Assembly (NCBI RefSeq): GCF_965638725.1
Contig: NC_134960.1
Coordinates: forward strand, 2,234,501-2,298,500
Source: Aptenodytes patagonicus
Lineage: Eukaryota > Chordata > Aves > Sphenisciformes > Spheniscidae
Reading direction: 5' to 3'
Length of the DNA: 64,000 nt
Position 1 is the first letter of the stretch. Each line of letters starts with the position of its first letter. This document shows positions 37,301-49,300 of the stretch, piece by piece. The notes under the pieces were generated by a model. It had not been told where the DNA came from. It did not search any database and was given only the letters and a program-made list of their open reading frames with translations. A program made the position numbers and the translations under genes.

Positions 37301-40300
37301 CGCGCTCTGCCAGCCAGTTTTAGAGGCACCGCAGACCTGCTTCATGCAGTGATCCCGCATCAACCCAGGCAAACAGAAAAGGAAGAGAACCGGGCCATAC
37401 AGTATTTGTGTAGCTCAAAGTAGCTAAAACTTCTATAATTCTATGTTCTTAGAATCTCCCATTCTACCTGAGGAGCTAAAACCACCTGACATACTACAAA
37501 ACATTCACAACCCTTAGCCTCAGCTTGATCCCCATAGGGTCCTCTCCAGCTTATGGAGAGAGACCAACTTCTTTAAAGGATAATGCGGAGATGCCTAAAT
37601 TAGGTTCCTGACCTGTACCGCCTTCTAAAGGACTATTTCACTATTAGCCAAAAATCTTGCTGTCTTTTGGCGTACACACGCGGAGGGTCGCTAACAAAGG
37701 CCAGGCTACTGGCGGTGGAATTAAATGCACTAACAGGGACCAATGCTTCCCTTGGAAACGCTTTGGGACCTGCAAATCGAGAGACATTGTAAGAGATATA
37801 ATCTTCCTCATTTCCACAGAAATGGAAGAAGATTACAGAAGTTGCAGCAGGATGTCTGCAGTGAGGTTAGCTAAACACTGTTGTCACAGCTGCACTGCTC
37901 TTCTTTGGCCCAAAAGGAATTTCTTGCCAACATTTGGTACTTTGGACAGTGAGGCTACTGTAAGTAGCATTGATCAAAAAACACTTATTTTTTTAAAAAA
38001 AATTCTCAGATTCGTACGGTAATTCACATTCCCACCTGATCAAATATAGTCTTAGTTAAATTGAAAATATATGAAGCAGGCATCATTATGCCATTTAATT
38101 TTTTGCTATAGGCTGCTTTAAGGAGACTTTATAACACTTGATTTTTTTTTTCTTTTACAAGTTTTTACATGAATTAGGCATTTAGGCCCCAAAATGGACA
38201 ACACAAATCCCTGAAAAAATCATGTCTTACACGTCTTACCTTTCCAACTGGAAGACAGATTTTGTTTCGAATAATCAATTTCTGGTTTTTTTGCCTTTTT
38301 AGGATGGTAAGCCACAGATTTAATTCAGATTGCACTTCTATCAACTGGAAACTTCCAAGGAGAGCATGAGTTATCCATGCATGGTGAGGACACACTCTTA
38401 ACAGCGCTGCTTGGCAAAACAAATCAACCCTAAGCCAGTACTGAAAAGGAACAGGAAAAGCACAAGACTAAAGAACGCATACTGCGCCCAGCAGGACTTG
38501 CATACCGAGAACAAATGCGGCCACGTAGTTAGATATCTGTCCCATGCCGACTAGCACAAAGAACACTGAAAACATCTCCCAGCTGGTAGAGAAGACCTGT
38601 ATGAAGCTGAAGCCAGTCTGCATTGCCAGAGTTGCAAACAGCACATTCTTCCTGCCAAACCTTCCAAGGACAGATTAAAAAAAAGAAAAAAAAAAAAAAG
38701 ATGATTATACAACAGCATGAATTAAATCTTCAGAAACAGAAAAATAAGATTACTCATATGCATACTTAGGGAGATACAAAACATCTGCAAAAAGCAGAGG
38801 TTCGGGAAATGTGACACAGGCACAACTATTCTAAATACATTGAAAAATCCACTGGGCAAGAGAAAATATTATTCCAAGGGCTGCTAGTTAAGTTGCCTTT
38901 AGGTATGTGCTAGAACACTATTCCTCCCTTACAGACAGAATAAGCAGGGAGACAAATCATCGGCAGCAAATTATTTAAAATGCAGGAGTATTAGGTGCTT
39001 CTTCTCCTCTAAGGAGCACACATTTCATGACACAGATCAGCATGTTAAAAAAAAAAAAAGAAAAAGAAGAAAAGTTTCTGAAAGAGAGGTAAAACTCAGG
39101 CTTGTAAGATGCTATAATCAGTAAGTGATCCCACGCTGCAATCTTCATTCCACTTAGTAAAAAAAAAATGAACCAATTTGAGGGATTCTACCAATTCTAT
39201 TGATGAATTACTAAAAAAAAAAGAAGTTAAACTAAACCCAACCCATCAAGCTGTTAAAAGAGTCAGTGCCGATGTCCTGGCCTGGGCAGCTCCACACCGC
39301 AAGCAGCCTTCGCAGCCTGTGACAGGACATCTGCTGGGTGCAGGTTCACACAACTCCATTCTGAAGTTAGACTTGACCAGGAGGTCTACAGTTGGGTGCC
39401 ATAAGCATCAGGTAGATCGCAATGCACGAAGAACAGACCATTACTTGAACCTCTGAAATATTTTGTCAATCTCACTGTCACACCTGGCCAGGAGTGCGGG
39501 GCTCAGGCTCGCTGCGGGACTTTCTGTACCAGACGGGCAGATGGCAGCAGCAAAACGCCGCGCGCAGCCTCAACGAAGCAGTCTCCTTGTGGGGCTGCTG
39601 GATGCACTTGGGTCTCTCGACCGTGAGCTAGCTGCCATTCAGTGGCTACGAGAGTAACTGGATGAGCTGTGCTGATGAGCTTCCTCGACTGCACTTGGTG
39701 AGGATCTGGGTGACCACGTGAAGGAGCTGCAGGAGGAGACTCCTGTGATGGTGAAGGTGGGAAACTCGTGGCTTCTGGCACCAGGAGAACAGCTCCCGCT
39801 TCACCTGCTGGTTAGCCACCATGGAAGACACTTGGCACCCTCACAGCAGGTAAGGGGCTAGGAGCTCTGTTGAACGAAGCACCCGAGCCCTGCAGCAGCA
39901 CCAGGACAAAGTGGTGGGAGACTCCCCACGGCGAAGAGGGGAAAATCACCCCTCACGTGGGAGAGCAGCTGGAAAGCACGGAGCTCTGCCTGGGGATCGA
40001 TGACGAGACAGCTGAGAGCTCATGGGTCAGGATTAGCAGGCAGACCAACGCTGGCACCGCTGTGGGTGTCCACTGCAGACCACCCGATCAGAAAGAAGTA
40101 AACAAGGCCTTCTTCAGACAGCTAGAGGAAGCCTCGTGTTCAAAGGCACTGGCCATCATGGGGGACTTCAACCACTCCAATACCTACTGGAGGGACAAGA
40201 CCCAGAAATTTTCTGAAGTGCATCAATGACAACTTCCTAACACATGTGAGGAGCCGACAAGGGGAGACACTGCTGGACCCCATGCTTGCAAACAAGGGAG

Positions 40301-43300
40301 AACTGTTTGGGGATGTAAAGGTTGGCAGCAGCCACGGCTGCTGGCTGTGCGATGGTGAAGTGCAGGATCATGAGGGGAGGAACAAGGCAGAAGGCAGGAT
40401 CACAGGGAAAGCAAACATTGGCCTGATTAGGGATCTGCCTGGAAAAATCCCATGGCATCTGGCTCTGGAGAGAAGTCCAGGGGAGCTGGTTGATTTTTAA
40501 GGATCATTGTCTCCAAGCTCAAGACTGGTCCAACTTGATGAGCAGGAAACCACGCAAAGGCCCCGAACGGATGCTACAAGATTTGTGGCAGAGGGATTAT
40601 GTTTCAAAGAAACAGAAACTCTACAAGTAAGTCAGCAAATTAGAGGACCACATATTGTTCTCTGGGAATCAGGAAGACAGCACAGCAAATCTCAGGGAGA
40701 CAATAAGAAAAACTGAGCTTTAAAAGAAAAAAAAAAAACAACCACCAAACCCAAAACCAACAACCTGTCAACATCACAAAAATTCATGGTGTCTTCCATT
40801 TTTTCATGTTTGTATTGATAAACAAGAAAGCCAGTGTACTCTGCAACTAGAAATACAGAGAAAAAAAAAAAATCCCCAAACAAGAAAGCCTTGCTTCTCT
40901 GAAGTACAGCTGAACAGCATTCATGCTTTGCAGCTTCCACAAACACAGGTCATTGGACTTAGATGTTGTACTTGATGACGAGGAAAAGAAGCTATGGGTG
41001 TTTATAAAAAGAGAATTTTAAATTTGACCTCAAAAAAAGGAAAACAAGCCTCGGGGAACTCTGAACATAGTCCAAAGTAATTAGAAGAGAATGTCATTGA
41101 TCTGATTTTTCCAGATGAAACTTATCTCCTACACCTGTTTTCTGGCATAAGAACAGTTTGCTCCAGAAGTGATTTCAGTGAAAAAATAAACAGATAAAGA
41201 TAACACTCACTAACAACCTTTGTAACATTCTGTTCTACTTCAGGACGGTTACTCTATACTCTCTGTGTACATTCAGATTAGACAGTCACAGAACAAAGAC
41301 ATGTTAGTAGTTGCAGAAAGACACTTATAGCAAACTTCACATACAAGAATTGCTTACAAAACAGCACCAAACGAAGAGCCAGAAGCTCTGGTGTGTATAC
41401 TTTACTTGTCTGAGAGCTGTCCTGATACGAAAGATCCTAGCAGGACGCCCACAAAGAACAGGGAGGTGCTCAGGGGTCCCTTCCAGTCGTTGTCACATAC
41501 GAGATTCCACTGCAGGGAGAGAGAACACGAAAGTCTTGTAATAAACAGGATTTCCCCTCCCTCCTAAACGCCTTGGCTGAGCCCGGATGAAAATGTACCC
41601 TTTGGACAGAAAACCTCCACAAGAGGAATGAGTAACTGACCTACTGCACAGATGCAGCTCCGTGAAAATAACGGGAAGGGATGCTGCAGAGCAGAGGGCA
41701 AAGGCCACCCGCCCTGAGCCGTCTCGGGAGTGATCCAGCTGAGGCCCCAACGCTGCCTTCAGGTGTGACCCACCTGGCTTTCTTTACACGGTCGATGGCT
41801 GTGGTATTTCCCCTACACGCGTATGAGTGACGGTAACTAATAATCTCATCATGTGCTTGGTTCAGCTCCCTTTCAAAGGCTCTGCAGCCCCTTAAACTGC
41901 TGCAATTCTGCCAGTTTTGGAAGGAGTGAGCATAGACCCCAAACCTGATTTCCCTGCGTATGGTAACGTTTGCCATTAAAAATTCACATTTCTAATTTAA
42001 GAGAAATTGAACTATACAAACAAGAATATAGAAAAAAATACCTCCTCCGTTATTACATTTTAATATGGTTTTGAGAGACTGGAGACTGTTCGCTGCTCAC
42101 TGGGAACCTAACTAACGTAAATTATAATATTTGGAATACAAATTGAAACATACACCAAACAAACCAAGATTTCCAAAATGAAAACAAAAAAGAGGAAGAA
42201 AGCAAGGTATTTATTAAATGAAGACTGCAATATTTTCCAATCTCCTACCCACTTCAGTCTGATGTTTTCAAAATAGCACTCGTGTTATTTTTGTATCTAT
42301 ACCAGCAGCTATTATTGAAAGAGTCTTAATTTTATTTTGGTTATCTGGGGGAAAAAAGTATGTAAATATTAGTAGAAAGGACAAACCCCAGCAGGGACGC
42401 CTCATCCCCTAGCTCACTGCAATGCTGCGGCTGGAGAAGTTCCCAGAGCTCTCTCTCCCTGTCCTGCCACGCTACCCAGCAGCCTGCTGGCAGAGGGCAG
42501 GAGGAGCTGCAGCCCCACCGGAGAGGAATTTGGAGGCAACCAACGCTTCTGATGTGAGGCCAAACCCTCCTGAACTTAGTTATTCAAACAGCTCCCACAG
42601 GGCCCCTTCTGATGTTTTAGGGATGGAAACTTTTAGATTTTAATCTCTATTAGAAAGGTTGAAATCAAAATATTCACCCTGACCCCAAAAATTAATCCCC
42701 CTTGCTCCCCAGTTACAAATAATTAAGTATAGTGTGTTTTCCTCTTAGTTTTTTTTAAATTTGTACTGGAACACCCCGTAAGATCTGCTGCTGCGTGTCC
42801 CAGCTCCGCCATCCACTTCATCCGCGGTCCCGCATGTGGGAACGCCAGTGTTTTCCTTTGTTCACCAGCTCTGTCTCCTTAGCATCAAGCCTTTGACTCC
42901 AGGAATCTCACAGCCCTCAGTCTATTAACAGTTCACGCTACAGCTACACCCGAGTGTATGTTTTAAGGTTGTGGGATCACTAAAAACCATGCACTAACCG
43001 AACAACACTGGCAATGGCCTTCCACTCCCAGATCCCCGTGGCAAAACTCAACTGAACCACCACTTGTTTCATGGCAGAGCATCCAGTTTTGAATCAGAAC
43101 TGGAAGTTTTTCTAGAGGTGAATGATGCTCATTCATACAGGCTGCACTCTCATCAGTCTTTGTGTAACTTTAGCTGCCAACCCTTAGACTATCTTACGAA
43201 CGCATCTCATCCTTATTATTTTTTTTAAGGTCACGGCAACAAACAAAATGTACCTTTTCCCAACTTGTAACCATATTCAAGTAATTTCTTAACCTCTCCT

Positions 43301-46300
43301 TCGATAAATCTGATTGTTGTTTTGTGTCTGAAGAACCTCTCCTTATATCAGATTTCATTTCAACATTATTCTTGCACTTATCCCCAAACCCTTCCAGCCT
43401 CACGCCACCTGAAGCACAGGCACTAGCACTCAATGCAGTGCTTCAATAAATCCTACCGACACCATCAATTATGCATTGTTATGGAAGTTCCTTTCAGAAT
43501 TGCGGCTTTCTAATGGGCTAACAAATCTATACATGTAACTTAACTATAGTTATTCATTTAATTTAATAACTGTAATTAACATTTATAATTAAATCTGTAT
43601 TTATTCAACAAAAGCTGTACTACATTAGAGATTAAAGAAAGTTTGAGCAATTCTGTGATGACCACAGAGGCTAATCCAGCCAGGAAGCTTCAGCTAACTC
43701 TATCTGGCACCTTGGAAATCTGCAGCAAATTATCATTATCAAATTTATATAGGCCAAAGAAAGGTTTCAGTGGTTATCGTATGCCTTCATATGATGACAC
43801 TTATCAGGAAAACAAATACCACTCCCAGTACAAATCCTGCATTAATAAAGACTCACCTACTCACAAAGAATCACCTTTCTGTCAGCTACTGGAGCCAGAC
43901 ATCTTCAATAACAGAACTAAAATCTAACTAGCCAAACATCTAGCTCGGTGATTTACAGTCCATCATTACTAAGTCAGTCATTATCTTCCAGCTGATCACC
44001 CTGTACTTGTGAGTTAGCCGTCTCCTTTCATCTGTCTTACACTCTGTACTTTGGCACAAGGCACAACACTTGGCTTTCCAGACACTGGCATGCTTGTGCC
44101 CAGTAACAAACATTTTCTTCAGACCACTGAGGTAGAGACATTGCTTGGAAAAGTTCATGGTATTAAAATGTTTTGCACTGTTCTGCCAAAAGCTTCTTGC
44201 ATTGGCAGGTGGAAACATACCGGTCCTTAAAATGTGGCAATGATTACCAGCTTGTTTTTCCGTCTGCTTTATTAAAGCAATGGTAGGAGCCGTTACACTG
44301 AAGATCACTTGAACCAGGCACCAAAGTGAACTTCAGTATCAAATTTCCAAGGGAGAACTACCTTGGTTGTGCAATACCAGTTATTTACGGACTCCACAGA
44401 TGCACAACAATCAGAACAAAGGGATTTTAAGGTCTGTTACCCCTTGCCCCAGTAAATGAATGCTGAAGTCTTCAACTTTTTAATGACTCACCAACAAGGT
44501 CTACTATGTTGCTTGTTAAGTCATGGTGGTCTTTAAGTCATTCAGTCTTCCAGAACCATTCTGCAAACAGACCCTTCCCTCAACTGTACGTTGCCCAAGA
44601 AGTAGTCAACAAAGCATCACTGTTAGAAGACCAGCATCACAAAGAGCGAGTGTCCCAGGAGTAGTTACTGATTGAATTCTGCTGCTGGCAGTGCTGTTTG
44701 GACCCAGTATACTGTGACCCAGTGCTCTAAAATCATGTGTTATTTTCACTTCTTAGTATCCTTTGAGCTAGCCTGCTAGCTGTAACGGCCTTTGCCCCAG
44801 TGAATGAGATAAGGTTAACCTCAGCAAGGTATCGGGGCTCCAAACAGGAGAAAAACATTTCAGCTTTGTTTCAAACAGCAGCTGCTGATGTTGCGAAGCA
44901 TCGAGCTCCTAAACACTGGTACTAACAGTCGAGGCACAGCACAGAGCATTCTCACTCAATTTTATTATTATAACTTTAGAAGAAGACATCCTTCTGTTGG
45001 AGTTTAAACTTATCTTCTTACTCAGACAGTTTGCAGATACTTTGGGCTGTAACTACTTCCCAAACAATTCATCAGGTTGGGGTGATGTCTTCATCAGCAG
45101 CCTCACACCTAATAGCAGTAATCACTTATGCATCAGAGGCAAGTTGCATGGTGAGATATGCACCTCCACAACAATTCTTGGCTGATACCAGCCGCTGGTG
45201 AGGACGGGTGGGAAGAGCAGACAGGAAAAAGAGGACAGGCTATGGAGACTGCCAGAAAATGCAGACAGCTTGGGGAAGAAGGTGGGGGGACACCACAAGG
45301 GAGAGGGACTGAGCAGTTACTTCTCAAGCACAGGTTTGGGGCCAGAGTATGAAACAGTCCTAGGTATTCAGAGTCATCACTTAAGCATCTCTTTAGGAGA
45401 CCACTTTCCAAGTTCTGCTTCATCTCTTACATGGCAAGTCAGCTACCTGGAACCACATCTCCAAATCCCTTACTATAAGGCAAGCCCAGTTACAAAACTG
45501 AGAAGAATAAAAAACCTGAACTACTCCCTCAGATCTCCTCTCTACCCAGCCACATTCCATTAGCTCCCAGCCTTTTATCACAACACAACTTGAACAAGAA
45601 GTATTATCGCAGGTTTAGCCAGAATTACACTAAGCAGCATGCGTAGAAGTACATCAGTCTTCCTAGACTGGTATTTCCCATATTCTCTCTTACACCCTTC
45701 CAATATTAAACTGAACATTAATATAACACCTCTATCCAAAAAGAAAACCACTCTACAATTTTCACTCAAACCACAACCACAATGAAACGCAGACTCCAAG
45801 GTGAGATGTTTGGATTCTTCAAACTGCAAACTGTGGAACAACCTTCAAAGCGCAAAACAACGGTGTCAAACTGTTGACAAAGGCAAGTGTAGGCAGACAG
45901 GATGCCACAAGTCCAGCTGAAGATACTGCCATACCACAAGTAAAAAATACCGTTCCTCCAAGTTCTCTAGGCACTTCAAAACCTTAAGGGGTAAAGACCG
46001 ATTTCCTGTGTACAGGCTCTGCATCCACTGCACTTGCAGAATACCACTTGCCTCGAAAAGAGAGCTGGCACTTCATGAATTACTAACAGTAAATCCTGCA
46101 GTGGCTCTCATCCAGACACGGATGCAGATCCCTCATCCTGCTTCGCTTTCACTGCAATTATATCACCTTGTAAGAGATGACAAAACAGGAAATAACAAAA
46201 TTCTAGCGGCTAACAACAAGATGCCTATCGTATTTAAGCATAAAATTTCCCCAATATTTTTAATGCATCATAACATGGAAATTGCAAGTCTAATTACAGG

Positions 46301-49300
46301 GGAGCTCTTCAAAATGTCCAAAGTTCTTGCAATACAGGGTCACAGCAAACAAATACATAGCACCACCAAATATACACCACTACCAAATACGTTTGGAAAG
46401 TTACAGAAATAGTTGCAAGGCCACCAACAATACAATTTAGGACCTCACTTGCAAAAAGCATGTTTCTCAGATTATAGAGAACTGTTCCACTGCAGGAGCA
46501 CGTGCACTTCTCTAATACCATTACTAGAACCCGACACAAAGATGAACTATGACAAATACAAAAACTTCAAGAGCCTTACTCGGTTACAGCCCTGTTAAAT
46601 AAGGAAAAGCCTTATAGGAAAAGGAATCTTTACAGCTACAATATATCATGTCCTCCCACTTCTTAAACTGTTTTCTTCTCTTGCTGAGAATAACACGCAT
46701 GATTGAAAAATGAAGTGGGATAGTCCCATGTGCTAATATTTTCTTTCTAAAAATCAACATTTTAGCAAGAATTTTTGAAGCTAATCCGATATCCTGTACT
46801 TTCTCCTACCACTTGTTTCTCTCTGCCAGTAGAGGCAGGTTCTTCAAAAAAATCTTGCAGTCTCACAACTGAGTACTTACGACCTTCGATTCAGAATCTG
46901 GTCTTGTTTATACCCATATAAACATTCCCTGCTTACTTGAGAGCTATGAGTGTTATTAAACACCCTTTCCTCTGAAAGTACATTTGTACATATATTCCAA
47001 ATACTTAGAAGTTCTAGATGTTACACTAAAGCTTATTATCTAAATGTAAGCAGAAGTCTGTATCTACAAAATACACATTCTGCTCAATTTCTCCCCTTGT
47101 AGTTGTTTTAAATTTTTACAGAGGTAAAACTTGCATAGAACAGGAAGGAAAGTGCCAAATATTTTATAATTCCAGTGCAGAAACTTAACTCTCCCCTCAT
47201 ACATTACATTTTTGAGATGGCTGGAGAAAAAGGAAACAGGGCACTGACATCAGAAACCGAGAAACATGAGCTGAGTTTTAATCTAAAAGTAAAGACAGCA
47301 CAACGGGAACATTACCCTGTCATCAATTGTCCATGGTACCGCTAAAAGAACATTGTTTCCATTTTAATGATATCAACTACAGACCTATCATTCTTTAATA
47401 ATACTAACCCTATTTTATGTTGCAAGGTCAGAAATGTCTGTACTTTGTACAATTCTGAAGAGTCCTGCATTACGTGCTTCTTAAATCACACCTCGAAAAC
47501 CTCAGCATTTTAGAAGTACTTTCATACATCTGTCAGACATTCATATTTACTTATTAGATGAAAACTAGACTTTTTTCCCTTCTTCTGGTAAGACTATTAA
47601 TACTAAGATTTTGTACCTGCAAATCACCTAAAGGTCTCTCCATAGCTTTACCAGCTCCTGGGGCTGAGAAAGTTCATCTTGACAAAGATGAACTTCAGCC
47701 AGAAAAATAAGCAGATATTAACCTACAGCAAGAAAGAGGATGCACCTATTTTAAAAGATGAGAAATAATGGAGGTGACTAACCTTAATGAAGAGTTCGGT
47801 GAGAGCTGAACCTGGATGACACGGGCTTGATTTACAATTCAGCTGCTGGCTACACTCTTAGAAAAGCCTGGGGAAATCACAATGTCTAGCACGAGCTAGA
47901 CATTTTTATTTTGGTAAAGCAAAACAATACATCCCTCTGCCTCCCAGCAAAGAGTGAACATGGAAACCTCTAGTTCGACAGCTGTACCGCAATGCCCATT
48001 TGCGTCATTCCAGATGTCACCACTGCAGTCTCCACTTGTTTCCTGAATGTCTGGCATAACCCACTGATCTTCAGGGACAGGGGTCTGACAGCACAGCGGG
48101 GCACTCGAGTCCCTGGTGTGCAGGGAATGGAAACCTCTGGGCCCTCGTACCTGCCCAGAACTTTCTCTCCCTGCATGTCCGTACAGGACAGAGCGCCAGC
48201 CCCGCACCGAGCCTCAGGACACTTGGCAATTCCCACCATGCGCATCCTTCCTCTGCAGAAGCCCAACAGTCCTTGAAGCTTGTTAAGAGCACAACAGGCA
48301 TAAAACATGTGGCTCTGGAGTACACCACCTGCATTGAACCCATTTCAAATTGATGAACAACGCAACACATTTTTAGAAGTTGAGGGTGAATATGTGTACA
48401 CAAAATTCGGTGTCTATTTATGTTTCAGTATGTAAGAATTACTGCCGTATGGACTAAAATGTTTTGACTGCTGTATCATCTAACATCTTCTCATTATATC
48501 ATATTTCTAGTCCACTCATGCTCTTAACAACTCCACTGCTCAATCCTATTCCCAGTTATTCAGTGTAGCCCCATAATAGACATGACTGGCAGAAGTTAGC
48601 CTTTTCCCTTAATTACCCCTGGTTTTATTCCTTTTGCTACCACATATGAACTTTTATTACTCCTACATTCATTTTCTATGGGACTTATGGAGGAATGAGT
48701 GACACAGATGGCTCCTTGAGCCAAAGCAAAGCTTTTCTTAACCCCCGAGCTACATCATTTCAAAAAGTAAAAGACAGAAGGGGATTTTGTTAAATGGGAG
48801 CTGGTTAAATACTGCAGACTGGCTAATAACAACCTTCTGTTGTTAGTCCGTATGAGAAAAGGAAGTCTCTCTTCAAATGAGAGGGAACTGAATGTTTTAA
48901 GTCTCCCCTGAAAAGCAGAACCATAAACAAGGACTTTTCTCTAGAGTCACTGGAGATTCAGCAAAAAGCTTTCTCAAAAAAAAATCCCCTCTTCCCCTTC
49001 CCAGCGTCAGCTACAGAAATCTGGGACAAAGGTCCTCATGATTATTCAACAAGTTAGAGAGATGCAAACAAACACAAGATTAGTGAATCATAAAAGCAGC
49101 AGCACCAAGCCAAGAAATGAAACAAGTTTAACACTGAAAACCTGTAAGTATGTGAAAGGCCACAGCTCTTGCAAAACTCCCTCAGAAGCATTAATATTAA
49201 AGGAAAAAAAAAAAAAATACTGCCTCAGTGCATGATGTCTGGGCAGACAAACAGTACCTCCCACAGACACAAGACATCTGCCAAACCATACAGACAACAG

